Of a stretch of 64,000 nt of DNA, positions 25,914 to 35,460 are shown one piece after another (within the stretch, counting starts at the first letter, position 1; every line of letters starts with the position of its first letter). The notes below the pieces were generated by a model, which ran no database searches, was not told the DNA's origin, and saw only the letters and a list, made by a program, of their open reading frames with translations. Both the position numbers and the translations under genes were made by a program. This DNA comes from CAWJMD01 sp963700925 (lineage in GTDB: Bacteria > Actinomycetota > Actinomycetes > Actinomycetales > CAWJMD01), in contig OY969553.1 in assembly GCA_963700925.1 (NCBI GenBank), positions 248,001 through 312,000 of the forward strand. Reading direction: 5' to 3'.

Positions 25914-28900
25914 TCAAACGGGGTCCAGCTCCCGCAGCTCGGCCGTCAGGATGGCGAGCTCCGCCTCCGGCTCGACGAGACCGACGACGGGCGGACGGCC
26001 GAAGTCCACCAGCATCGAGACGTACCGCTCGCCTGCAGGGGTGCGGTCGACGAGATACCGCCAGGTGGCGGCAGCCTCGCGCAGCCGCCTGGCCGCCAGG
26101 GCCCGGTCACCGCGGCCCGCAGCGATCAGCCCTTGCAGCCGCGCCATCTGCGGCGCCAGCGTGTCGGGCATGTCGCCCGGCCCGACGGGTTCGAGCACCA
26201 CCGCACGCAGCTCCCGCTCGGCGTCGTCGAAACGCGAGAGGCGGGCCAGTGCCTCCGCTCGCGAGAGCCTCGACTGGGGCCTGCTGCCGCGGCTGCCCGC
26301 GGACAGTCCGTCGGCGAGCATCCGCTCCGCGGTCTCCGCGTCACCGAGAGTCAGAGCGAGCAGGCCGCGGTCGTGGCAGCTCGTCGCCACCAGGCTGGGG
26401 CTGTCGGCAGACTCGGCGACCTCGGCCTCCTCGTCGGAGGTGGTCAGCGCCTCCGCCACCCGCCCGAGTCGCGCGAGCACGTGTGCGCGGCCCGCGAGCA
26501 GGTCCACCTCGGAAGCGGGCAGCCCCTTGCCCCGCACCGCGGCGAGCCCACGCTCGGTGAACTCGAGTGCCCGGTCGAGGTCGCCGGCACACGTCGCCGC
26601 GGACGCGGCGTTCAGCCACGAGCCGTGCGACAGGTCGGCTCGGCCGGCGCGCTGGCTCGCCTCGGCGGCGGCGATCTGGGCCGGGTAGCTCTCCCTGAAG
26701 CGTCCGCGGCGCACGAGGGCGAGAGCGCGGGCGTGCCCGACGGTGTGGGTCAGCACGTCGCTCGCGCTCTGGCCGTCGAGCAGCCCTTGCAGGCGCGCGA
26801 GCAGGGCGTCTGCGGCCTCCGGATCACCCGCGACGGCCTCGGCCCATGCCCAGTGGGCGAGCGCCTCGAGCTTCGTCAGCTGCTGGTCGGCTGCGCTGTC
26901 AGGTGCAACGGCCTCGGGTGCAACGGCCTCGGGTGCAACGGCATCGAGCAGCTCGGTCGCGCGGCGTGCCGCGGCGAGCACTCGTCGGGGGTTGATCAGC
27001 ACGCTGCGGTACCAGCGCGCCCTCCGCACCCACGCGCGGGCCAAGGCCTGCGGTTCGTCCGAGAGCCCTTCTGCCGCAATGGCGAAGTGATTGTCGGACG
27101 TGTCGGCGCGGCCCCGAAGTGCCTCGACCTCAGCCAGCTCGACCCTGAGTGCCGGGTCGTCGGGGGCGATCGCCACCGCGTCGGCGAGCGCGGCGGACGC
27201 GTCGTCAAGTGCGCCGACTGACCGTGCGTGGCCAGCGGCACGCGGCAGCTGGCCCAGCGCGAGGTCGTCACGACCCGACAGCCGCAGGTGGCGCGCCGCC
27301 TCCCCCGCGACGTGCGCCGCGGCCGACGACAGAGCGACGCCGACCGCCTCGTGGAGACCGGACCGCAGCGGCTCCGAGAGGTCGCGGTAGGCGGCGTCTC
27401 GCAGCAGGGCGTGCCGGTACCCGATGCGGCCCCGTGAGGTCGAGAACAGGGCACACTCGGCGACCAGCTCGGTCGCGTCGAGCGGCGACGCGATGGGGAG
27501 CGCCAGGATCTCGCGCCGGTCGAGGTCTCGCCCCGCGACGGCCAGCAGCTGCGCGAGCCGCAGGGCCTCGCCCTGCAGCTGAGCCAGGGCGCGGCGGACG
27601 ACCGACCGCAGGCTGCCCGGGGGCTCGTCCTCGCCGCGACCGAGGGCAGCGGCCAGCTCGACGGCGAGCAGGGGGTTGCCGTTCGAGGCCGCCGCCACCC
27701 GGCTCGCGACCTCGTCGTCCAGCGGTGCGACGGCGCCGACCAGCTGGGCCGTGTCGTCTGCACCGAGTGGCCCGAGCACGATCTCGTCCGCCAGGCACTG
27801 TCGGGCCCGCAGTGCTGTGACAAGCTCGTCGACCTGTGCCCTGGGCGGGAGGGGACGGCGCGTCAGCACGACGAGCATCGGAAGCCGCGCGGCGCGCCGG
27901 CAGATGTAGGCGATCAGCTCCAGGCTCGCGGCGTCGGCGGCGTGCACGTCCTCGAAGACCAGCACGAGGGGACGTCGGGATGCCCACGTCAGCAGGCTGA
28001 CGGTGCCTTCGAAGACCCGGGCGCGCTCCAGGCTCGGTGGCGAGCCGCTGGCGCGGGCGCGCGGCTCCCCCTGCGCCGCGAGATCTGGCGCGAGCGGTGC
28101 GAGCGCCGCGGGCCAGGTGGCGTCGTCCGGGGGCAGCCCGGTCGACATCGTGAGCTCGCCGATCAGCTCGGCCAGCACGCTCAGCGGCGCTGCGCCGGCG
28201 AGCGTCATCGCCGTGCACGACGCCGAGTGGTCGCCCAGTCGCTCGGCCTGTTGCTGCAGCTCCGTGACGAGGCGACTCTTGCCGATTCCCGGATCACCGG
28301 TCACGACCACCGCCGCAGCCGGCCCACGCCGCACCGACTGCCATGCGGCCACGAGCCGCGCCAGATCCTGCTCCCGGCCGACCAGCGGCCAGGGTGCCGC
28401 GGCGGTCGGCGGCAGCGCGGCGCGTTCCGGCGGGATCTCAGCCAGATCGAGCTCCACGTCGACGCGCTCGGCGTCCTGAGTACTCGGTACGAGATGCTCA
28501 CGAACCTGGACCATCTGGGCGCGGTGCTCGTTCCTCGCGTCGATCACCCACTCGTCCTCGTACCCGGGAAGGAGCTCGCCGGTGCTTCCGAGGTCCGCCG
28601 CCTCCGCCCACTGCCCGGCGTCGACTCGATCCGCGAACTCGTTGAGGTCAACGCTCACCGGTGCGCCGGGCCGCAGGCCGATCTGGTCGCGTCCGATGTC
28701 CAGATAGTCCTCGATGGCACGGCCGAACGAAGCGCGCAGTGTCCACAGTGTGGTGCGCAGGCTGGCGTGCGCGCTGCTGTCGACGAGGTCAGGCCAAAAC
28801 GTCGCTGCGACAGCACTTCTCGCGTGCAAGCCAGGATGAAAGGCGAACCAGGCGAACAGAGACGCCGCGCGTTGACTCACGGGTGGCTCTAGCTCCATGT

Positions 28901-28946
28901 CGTCCAGCGCCACCCGGAATCCCCCGAGCAACTGCACGCGCAGCAC
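25914..28946 (-). CDS. Large ATPase transcriptional regulator with SARP-like N-terminus and truncated BTAD
   Basis: A 1010-aa STAND/LAL-type regulator. Residues 1-100 form an OmpR-like winged helix of the SARP type (VQLLGGFRVAL...SQRAASLFAWFAFHP). Residues about 122-153 (GELLPGYEDEWV) are the start of a bacterial transcriptional activation domain that then stops short. An AAA-like NTPase follows with Walker A GDPGIGKS (217-224) and Walker B LVLVFEDVHAAD near 340, then a long helical TPR-like region to the C-terminus. There is no C-terminal LuxR helix-turn-helix. Targets are unknown; no metabolite cluster adjoins it. An internal AVAPE repeat is listed separately. Confidence 0.78.
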   Translation of the reverse strand: MLRVQLLGGFRVALDDMELEPPVSQRAASLFAWFAFHPGLHARSAVAATFWPDLVDSSAHASLRTTLWTLRASFGRAIEDYLDIGRDQIGLRPGAPVSVDLNEFADRVDAGQWAEAADLGSTGELLPGYEDEWVIDARNEHRAQMVQVREHLVPSTQDAERVDVELDLAEIPPERAALPPTAAAPWPLVGREQDLARLVAAWQSVRRGPAAAVVVTGDPGIGKSRLVTELQQQAERLGDHSASCTAMTLAGAAPLSVLAELIGELTMSTGLPPDDATWPAALAPLAPDLAAQGEPRARASGSPPSLERARVFEGTVSLLTWASRRPLVLVFEDVHAADAASLELIAYICRRAARLPMLVVLTRRPLPPRAQVDELVTALRARQCLADEIVLGPLGADDTAQLVGAVAPLDDEVASRVAAASNGNPLLAVELAAALGRGEDEPPGSLRSVVRRALAQLQGEALRLAQLLAVAGRDLDRREILALPIASPLDATELVAECALFSTSRGRIGYRHALLRDAAYRDLSEPLRSGLHEAVGVALSSAAAHVAGEAARHLRLSGRDDLALGQLPRAAGHARSVGALDDASAALADAVAIAPDDPALRVELAEVEALRGRADTSDNHFAIAAEGLSDEPQALARAWVRRARWYRSVLINPRRVLAAARRATELLDAVAPEAVAPEAVAPDSAADQQLTKLEALAHWAWAEAVAGDPEAADALLARLQGLLDGQSASDVLTHTVGHARALALVRRGRFRESYPAQIAAAEASQRAGRADLSHGSWLNAASAATCAGDLDRALEFTERGLAAVRGKGLPASEVDLLAGRAHVLARLGRVAEALTTSDEEAEVAESADSPSLVATSCHDRGLLALTLGDAETAERMLADGLSAGSRGSRPQSRLSRAEALARLSRFDDAERELRAVVLEPVGPGDMPDTLAPQMARLQGLIAAGRGDRALAARRLREAAATWRYLVDRTPAGERYVSMLVDFGRPPVVGLVEPEAELAILTAELRELDPV
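26902..26946 (-). repeat. Three 15-bp in-frame tandem repeats in the ATPase regulator gene
   Basis: The unit GGTGCAACGGCCTCG (plus strand) occurs three times in a row, the last with one change, encoding the pentapeptide repeat APEAV in a loop between TPR-like helices. Because the unit is a multiple of three, copy-number changes would keep the frame. Confidence 0.9.
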
Positions 28947-29088
28947 ACATCAACGGTACTGCGGCACGGACGGGTTTGACCTGCCCTTCGTCGACTCCAC
29001 CCCTTCCTCGCAATTCGCCGCGTTGTCGGGGTCGAACGGCGCTGCGGAGCCACGAGAGGTCGGCAAATCGGGAAGAGAGCGCGGCGGA
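28947..29088. other. Gap between regulator start and rsgA stop
   Basis: These 142 bp carry the presumed promoter of the downstream minus-strand regulator. No ORF, clear -35/-10 pair or stable hairpin was recognised. Confidence 0.4.
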
Positions 29089-30249
29089 TCAGCGCTGGAT
29101 GCCGCGCCGGCCCTCGATCTTGCGGCGCTCGCGCTGGCCGCGGTGGATCTCCCTCCACCGGCCTGCGCGCTGCGCTGCCACCCGGGCGTCGACCCGAGCC
29201 GCCTGGTACTCGAGCTCGCGCAAGAGCTTGCGGTACGACAACAGCCGGCGCTCGGGCAGCTCGCCTGCCTCCACGGCAGCAAGCACCGCGCACCCGGGCT
29301 CGACGACATGGGCACAGTCGTCGAAGCGGCACAGCGCCGCCAGGGCGTCGACCTCGGGAAACACCTCGTCGAGGTCCTCGGCACCGGCGAGGCCGACGCT
29401 GCGCATGCCCGGGGTGTCGAGCACCGCTCCCCCACCGGGCACGAGGTGCAGCTCCCTGGTGACCGTCGTGTGCCGGCCCTTGTTCATCGAGCCGAGAGGC
29501 TGGGTGCGCATGACCTCCTCGCCCACCAGGGCATTGAGCAGCGTCGACTTGCCGACGCCCGAGGCGCCCAGCAGAGCCACGGTGCGGCCTTGGGCGAGGG
29601 CCTCGCGCAGCGGGGTGAGGCCGTACCCGTCGTGGATCGAGACCGCCCACACGGGGCATCCCGGCGCGCACTCGGCGACCTCAGCCACCATCGCCTCGGC
29701 ATCGAGCACGAGATCGGCTTTCGTCAGGACGACGGCCGGCTGGCCACCGGATGCCCACGCCAGGGCCAGCAGCCGCTCGATGCGGCCCGTGTCGGGATCG
29801 GGGTCGAGCCCTTCGACGACGCAGACGAGGTCGGCATTCGCCGCCAGCACCTGGCCGCGCGAGGACTTGCCGGTCTGGAGGCGTACCACCGCGGTCCGTC
29901 GCGGCAGTACCTCGACGAGGGTGGGCTCGACACCCGCGACCGGGTCGCCGAGGTCGACCAGGACCCAGTCGCCCGCCGCGGGGGTCTCGACCGGGTCGTC
30001 GTCGACCGCGCGCCGCAGGTCAGGCCCCCAGCCCACGGTCAGCGGGCCGTCGTCGAGCACGACCTCGCTCGCTCCGCGGTCCGCGCGCAGCACGCGCGCC
30101 GGGTGCAGGTTCTCGGGCGCGGCCGTCCGTGCCCAGTCGTCGTCCCAGCCAGCGTCGCGTAGGAGGCGGAGGGCCGGCCGGAGCATGGGGCGGGTGTCAG
30201 GGGTGCTGGTGTTCGTGGTGTTGCCGAGAGTGCTGGGGTCGTTCGTCAC
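29089..30249 (-). CDS. rsgA: Ribosome small subunit-dependent GTPase A
   Basis: A 386-aa circularly permuted GTPase that assists late 30S maturation. An N-terminal OB-fold region is followed by G4 TKAD (in VVLTKADLV), G1 GASGVGKSTL, the TT-containing switch (NKGRHTTVT), G3 DTPGMR and a C-terminal zinc knuckle with three cysteines and a histidine (CRFDDCAHVVEPGC). The N-terminus starting at GTG carries an extra Thr/Pro-rich stretch of about 20 residues, so the true start could be the ATG at residue 22 (MLRPALRLL). Confidence 0.93.
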   Translation of the reverse strand: MTNDPSTLGNTTNTSTPDTRPMLRPALRLLRDAGWDDDWARTAAPENLHPARVLRADRGASEVVLDDGPLTVGWGPDLRRAVDDDPVETPAAGDWVLVDLGDPVAGVEPTLVEVLPRRTAVVRLQTGKSSRGQVLAANADLVCVVEGLDPDPDTGRIERLLALAWASGGQPAVVLTKADLVLDAEAMVAEVAECAPGCPVWAVSIHDGYGLTPLREALAQGRTVALLGASGVGKSTLLNALVGEEVMRTQPLGSMNKGRHTTVTRELHLVPGGGAVLDTPGMRSVGLAGAEDLDEVFPEVDALAALCRFDDCAHVVEPGCAVLAAVEAGELPERRLLSYRKLLRELEYQAARVDARVAAQRAGRWREIHRGQRERRKIEGRRGIQR

Positions 30250-30328
30250 TGTGGTGCCCTTCGGGGGTGCACCGCGGTGCGGGGCGAGCGTCTGCTCAGC
30301 CCGTGGCGCGGTGCGGGTGGGTGGGGGT

Positions 30329-30340
30329 CTCCGTACGGAG
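30329..30340. promoter_or_regulatory. 12-bp perfect palindrome upstream of rsgA
   Basis: CTCCGTACGGAG lies in the 172-bp gap between the YihY stop and the rsgA start, about 80 bp before the rsgA GTG. It could be an operator or part of a terminator for the YihY gene; there is no adjacent T-run, which favours a protein-binding site. Confidence 0.4.
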
Positions 30341-30421
30341 GTGCACAGTCATCGCCCGTACCTCCTTCTCACCCGCACTGCCCAGGCCTGGTCATCGACA
30401 CTGCCCGGCTCGTCCACGAGG

Positions 30422-31600
30422 CTAGGACGCCTCCTCGTGGTCGTCATCCGATTTACTCACCGTCACCGCCGCGGCGGCACCCTGCGGGTAGTTGCCTGAG
30501 TGCCGCTGCCACTGCTCGGCCTCGGTGTCGCGCACCGGCGTCAGCGGCGGCCCACCGCCCGCGGGCGGCTCGCCGGTCGGCTGCGACCGGGCCGGCCAGC
30601 GTGCGTCGACCGCAGAGTTCAGCGCTGCACCGATGAGCACGGCGATCGCCAGGAAGTACAGCCACAGCAACACGACGATCGGCGTGGTCAGAGGGCCGTA
30701 GATCGAGAAGTTGCGGGTGCCGGCCTCGCCAGTGCCCGAGAGGGAGATGGTGAGCACGAGCCGCAGCAGCGCACTGGCCAGGACCCAGATCACGAGAGCC
30801 AGCAGGGCGCCCGGCAGGTCTCGGCGCCACGGCGTCCGCAGTGGCGCGCTGACGTGGTAGAGGCTGGTCAGCAACGCGATGCCCAGCACCGTGACCACGG
30901 GCCAGTACAGAACCATCACCGGCTGCAGCGCCCCCGGCAGCACGCTGCGCAGGAGCGACGGGCCGACCAGCACCAGCGGCACCGTCACGGCACCGAGCAC
31001 CAGCGTCATGCCGTACAGGCCGAACGACAGCATGCGCGTGCGAAAGATGCCACGGTGGCCACCTTGGCCGTACATGATCGAGATGGTGTCGATGTAGACG
31101 TTCATGGCGCGCGACCCCGACCACAGGGACAGCACGAAACCCAGTGAGATCAGGTCGATCCGGGGCGTGTCGATCGCGTCCTCGAGCGTGGGGATGATCA
31201 CGCTGTTGACGACGTCCGACGTCAGGAACGGCGACAGGTAGTCGCGCAGCCCGTTCTTCAGCTGCAGCTCGGTGTCGGTGCCCAGCTCCGATCCCACCCA
31301 GGCTGCCGAAGCCGCGAGGCCCAGCACGAGCGGTGGCAGCGAGACCAGGGCGAAGAACCCGGCCTCAGCCGCCAGGCCGGTCACGCGGTAGCGCAGGCAG
31401 ACCCGCAAGGTCTCGCGGGCGAGGTTCCAGGCGTGCCGGACGGGACGGTGCCGTGCCAGGGTCCTGGCCCGGCGGCGCAGCGCCGAGTCGGTGTGCGTCA
31501 CCGCCCGCTCTTGCGCACCCGGCGTGGCCACGCACCACACGGTAGCCACGTCGGTGTCCCCCGGCCCGCTGCCCGCACCTCGGGACGGTTGCGGCGTCAC
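30422..31600 (-). CDS. YihY/BrkB-type inner membrane protein
   Basis: A membrane protein of the YihY/virulence factor BrkB family (often mislabelled RNase BN). It has about six hydrophobic helices, with family segments TGLAAEAGFFALVSLPPL, GSRAMNVYIDTI and YGPLTTPIVVLLWLYFLAIAVLIGAALNS. Function is unknown. The tail after residue 340 is Pro/Gly-rich and acidic. The start is uncertain: the outermost GTG is given, but a GTG at residue 34 (VTHTDSALRR) fits the family better. It is divergent from the AidB-like gene across less than 150 bp. Confidence 0.82.
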   Translation of the reverse strand: MTPQPSRGAGSGPGDTDVATVWCVATPGAQERAVTHTDSALRRRARTLARHRPVRHAWNLARETLRVCLRYRVTGLAAEAGFFALVSLPPLVLGLAASAAWVGSELGTDTELQLKNGLRDYLSPFLTSDVVNSVIIPTLEDAIDTPRIDLISLGFVLSLWSGSRAMNVYIDTISIMYGQGGHRGIFRTRMLSFGLYGMTLVLGAVTVPLVLVGPSLLRSVLPGALQPVMVLYWPVVTVLGIALLTSLYHVSAPLRTPWRRDLPGALLALVIWVLASALLRLVLTISLSGTGEAGTRNFSIYGPLTTPIVVLLWLYFLAIAVLIGAALNSAVDARWPARSQPTGEPPAGGGPPLTPVRDTEAEQWQRHSGNYPQGAAAAVTVSKSDDDHEEAS

Positions 31601-31647
31601 TCACACGTCGGTCACAGGTCGGCGCGAGGGACGACTACCGTGTCCGG

Positions 31648-33327
31648 GTGTCGATCACGCACAGGGTGACCAACCAGGTCCCACCATCGACCGGGCCTGG
31701 CCCGTGGCTCGGTGACATCGCGCTGCGCGAGGCGGTCGACCGCTACGGCGCGTCTGCCCACACGGGTCGCCTGACCGAGCTCGGCGAGCTCGCCGGAGGC
31801 GCGAAGGCGCAGACGTGGGCCGAGCAGGCGGAGCGCCACCACCCGGTGCTGCGCACGCACGACGCCCGCGGCGAGCGCATCGACGAGGTCGAGTACCACC
31901 CGGCCTACCACCAGCTCATGCAGGTGGCCGTCGAGCACGGTCTCGGCGCATCGGCCTGGATCGCTCCGCGCGGGTCGGGGGCACACCTGGCCCGCTCGGC
32001 CGCCATCCACATCTGGGGCCAGACCGACGCGGGCCACCTCTGCCCGCTCTCGATGACCGGCGCGGCCGTGCCCGCCCTCCGTGTCGACACGTCGCTGGCC
32101 GACCTGTGGCTGCCGAGGTTGGCATCCACCGACTACGACTTCGGTCTGCGACCGGCGGCCGAGAAGGCGGGCTCCCTGGCCGGCATGGGGATGACCGAGA
32201 AGCAAGGCGGCTCAGACCTTTCCGGCACCAGCACCGTCGCCGTGCCCGTGCCCGCGGGACCACTGCAGGGCGGGCAGACGTACCGTCTGACCGGCCACAA
32301 GTGGTTCTGCTCGGCCCCGATGAGCGACCTCTTCTTCGTGCTGGCCCGCGCCGACGCGGGCCTGACCTGCTTCGTCGTACCGAGGGTGCTGGACGACGGA
32401 CGCCGCAACACCTGGCGGCTGCAGCGGCTCAAGGACAAGCTCGGCAACCGGTCCAACGCCTCGAGCGAGGTGGAGCTGGACGGCACCTGGGCGGTGCGCC
32501 TCGGCGACGAGGGCGCAGGGGTCCGCACGATCCTCAACATGGTGGCCGCGACACGGCTCGACTGCGTGGTGATGTCGGCCGCCACGGTGCGATCGGGCCT
32601 GGTCGCGGCCGTCCACCACGCACGGCACCGTCGAGCCTTCGACGCGCTGCTGGTCGACAGCCCGCTGATGTCGAACGTGCTGGCCGACCTGGCCGTCGAG
32701 TCGGAGGCGGCGACCCTGCTGGGGATGCGGCTGGCCGCCGCCGCGGACGGCGCCTGGGCGGGCGACCAGACCGAGTCAGACTTCTCGAGGATCTCGGTGG
32801 CGGTCGGCAAGTACTGGGTCTGCAAGCGTGCGCCGACCCTGGTCGCCGAGGCGCTGGAGTGCCTGGGCGGAAACGGCTACGTCGAGGAGAACGGACTGGC
32901 ACGGCTCTTCCGCGAGTCACCGCTGAACTCCATCTGGGAGGGCTCCGGCAGCGTGATCGCCCTCGACGTGCTGCGCGTGCTGCGCACGAACGAGGCGTCC
33001 GTCGACGCCCTGGTGACCGAGCTCGAGTCCGCGAAAGGCGCCTCGAAGCGCCTGGACGCGGCACTCGGCGAGGGCATCGCCACCCTGCGCGAGGCAGCAC
33101 GCGAGGCGACGAAGGACCCCCAGTCGGTGGCGGGAGCGGCCAGGTGGGTCGTCGAGCGCCTCGCCGTCCTGCTGCAGGCATCGCTTCTGGCGCGCTACAG
33201 CCCGTCCATCGTCACCGACGCGTACGTCTCCACCCGCATAGAGCGCGGTGGTGGCCTCACGCTGGGTACCTTGCCGGTCGGCGAACGCACCACGCGTGCC
33301 ATCGTTGACCGTGCCGTCTCGGCCTGA
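31648..33327 (+). CDS. aidB: AidB-like acyl-CoA dehydrogenase family flavoprotein
   Basis: A 559-aa protein close to E. coli AidB in length and motifs: MTEKQGGSDLSGT for FAD binding, LKDKLGNRSNASSEVEL, TRLDCVVMSAATVRSGLV, YWVCKRAPTLVAEALECLGGNGYVEE and SPLNSIWEGSGSVIALDVLRVL. AidB belongs to the adaptive response to alkylation in E. coli, binds DNA and has weak acyl-CoA dehydrogenase activity; its exact role is debated. An AlkZ-like glycosylase lies 6 kb upstream, but the two are not co-transcribed. The GTG start fits the family N-terminus. Confidence 0.85.
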   Translation: MSITHRVTNQVPPSTGPGPWLGDIALREAVDRYGASAHTGRLTELGELAGGAKAQTWAEQAERHHPVLRTHDARGERIDEVEYHPAYHQLMQVAVEHGLGASAWIAPRGSGAHLARSAAIHIWGQTDAGHLCPLSMTGAAVPALRVDTSLADLWLPRLASTDYDFGLRPAAEKAGSLAGMGMTEKQGGSDLSGTSTVAVPVPAGPLQGGQTYRLTGHKWFCSAPMSDLFFVLARADAGLTCFVVPRVLDDGRRNTWRLQRLKDKLGNRSNASSEVELDGTWAVRLGDEGAGVRTILNMVAATRLDCVVMSAATVRSGLVAAVHHARHRRAFDALLVDSPLMSNVLADLAVESEAATLLGMRLAAAADGAWAGDQTESDFSRISVAVGKYWVCKRAPTLVAEALECLGGNGYVEENGLARLFRESPLNSIWEGSGSVIALDVLRVLRTNEASVDALVTELESAKGASKRLDAALGEGIATLREAAREATKDPQSVAGAARWVVERLAVLLQASLLARYSPSIVTDAYVSTRIERGGGLTLGTLPVGERTTRAIVDRAVSA

Positions 33328-33352
33328 CGTCACACGAACCAAGGAGCAGCAC

Positions 33353-35458
<2,106 letters not shown>

Positions 35459-35460
35459 GA

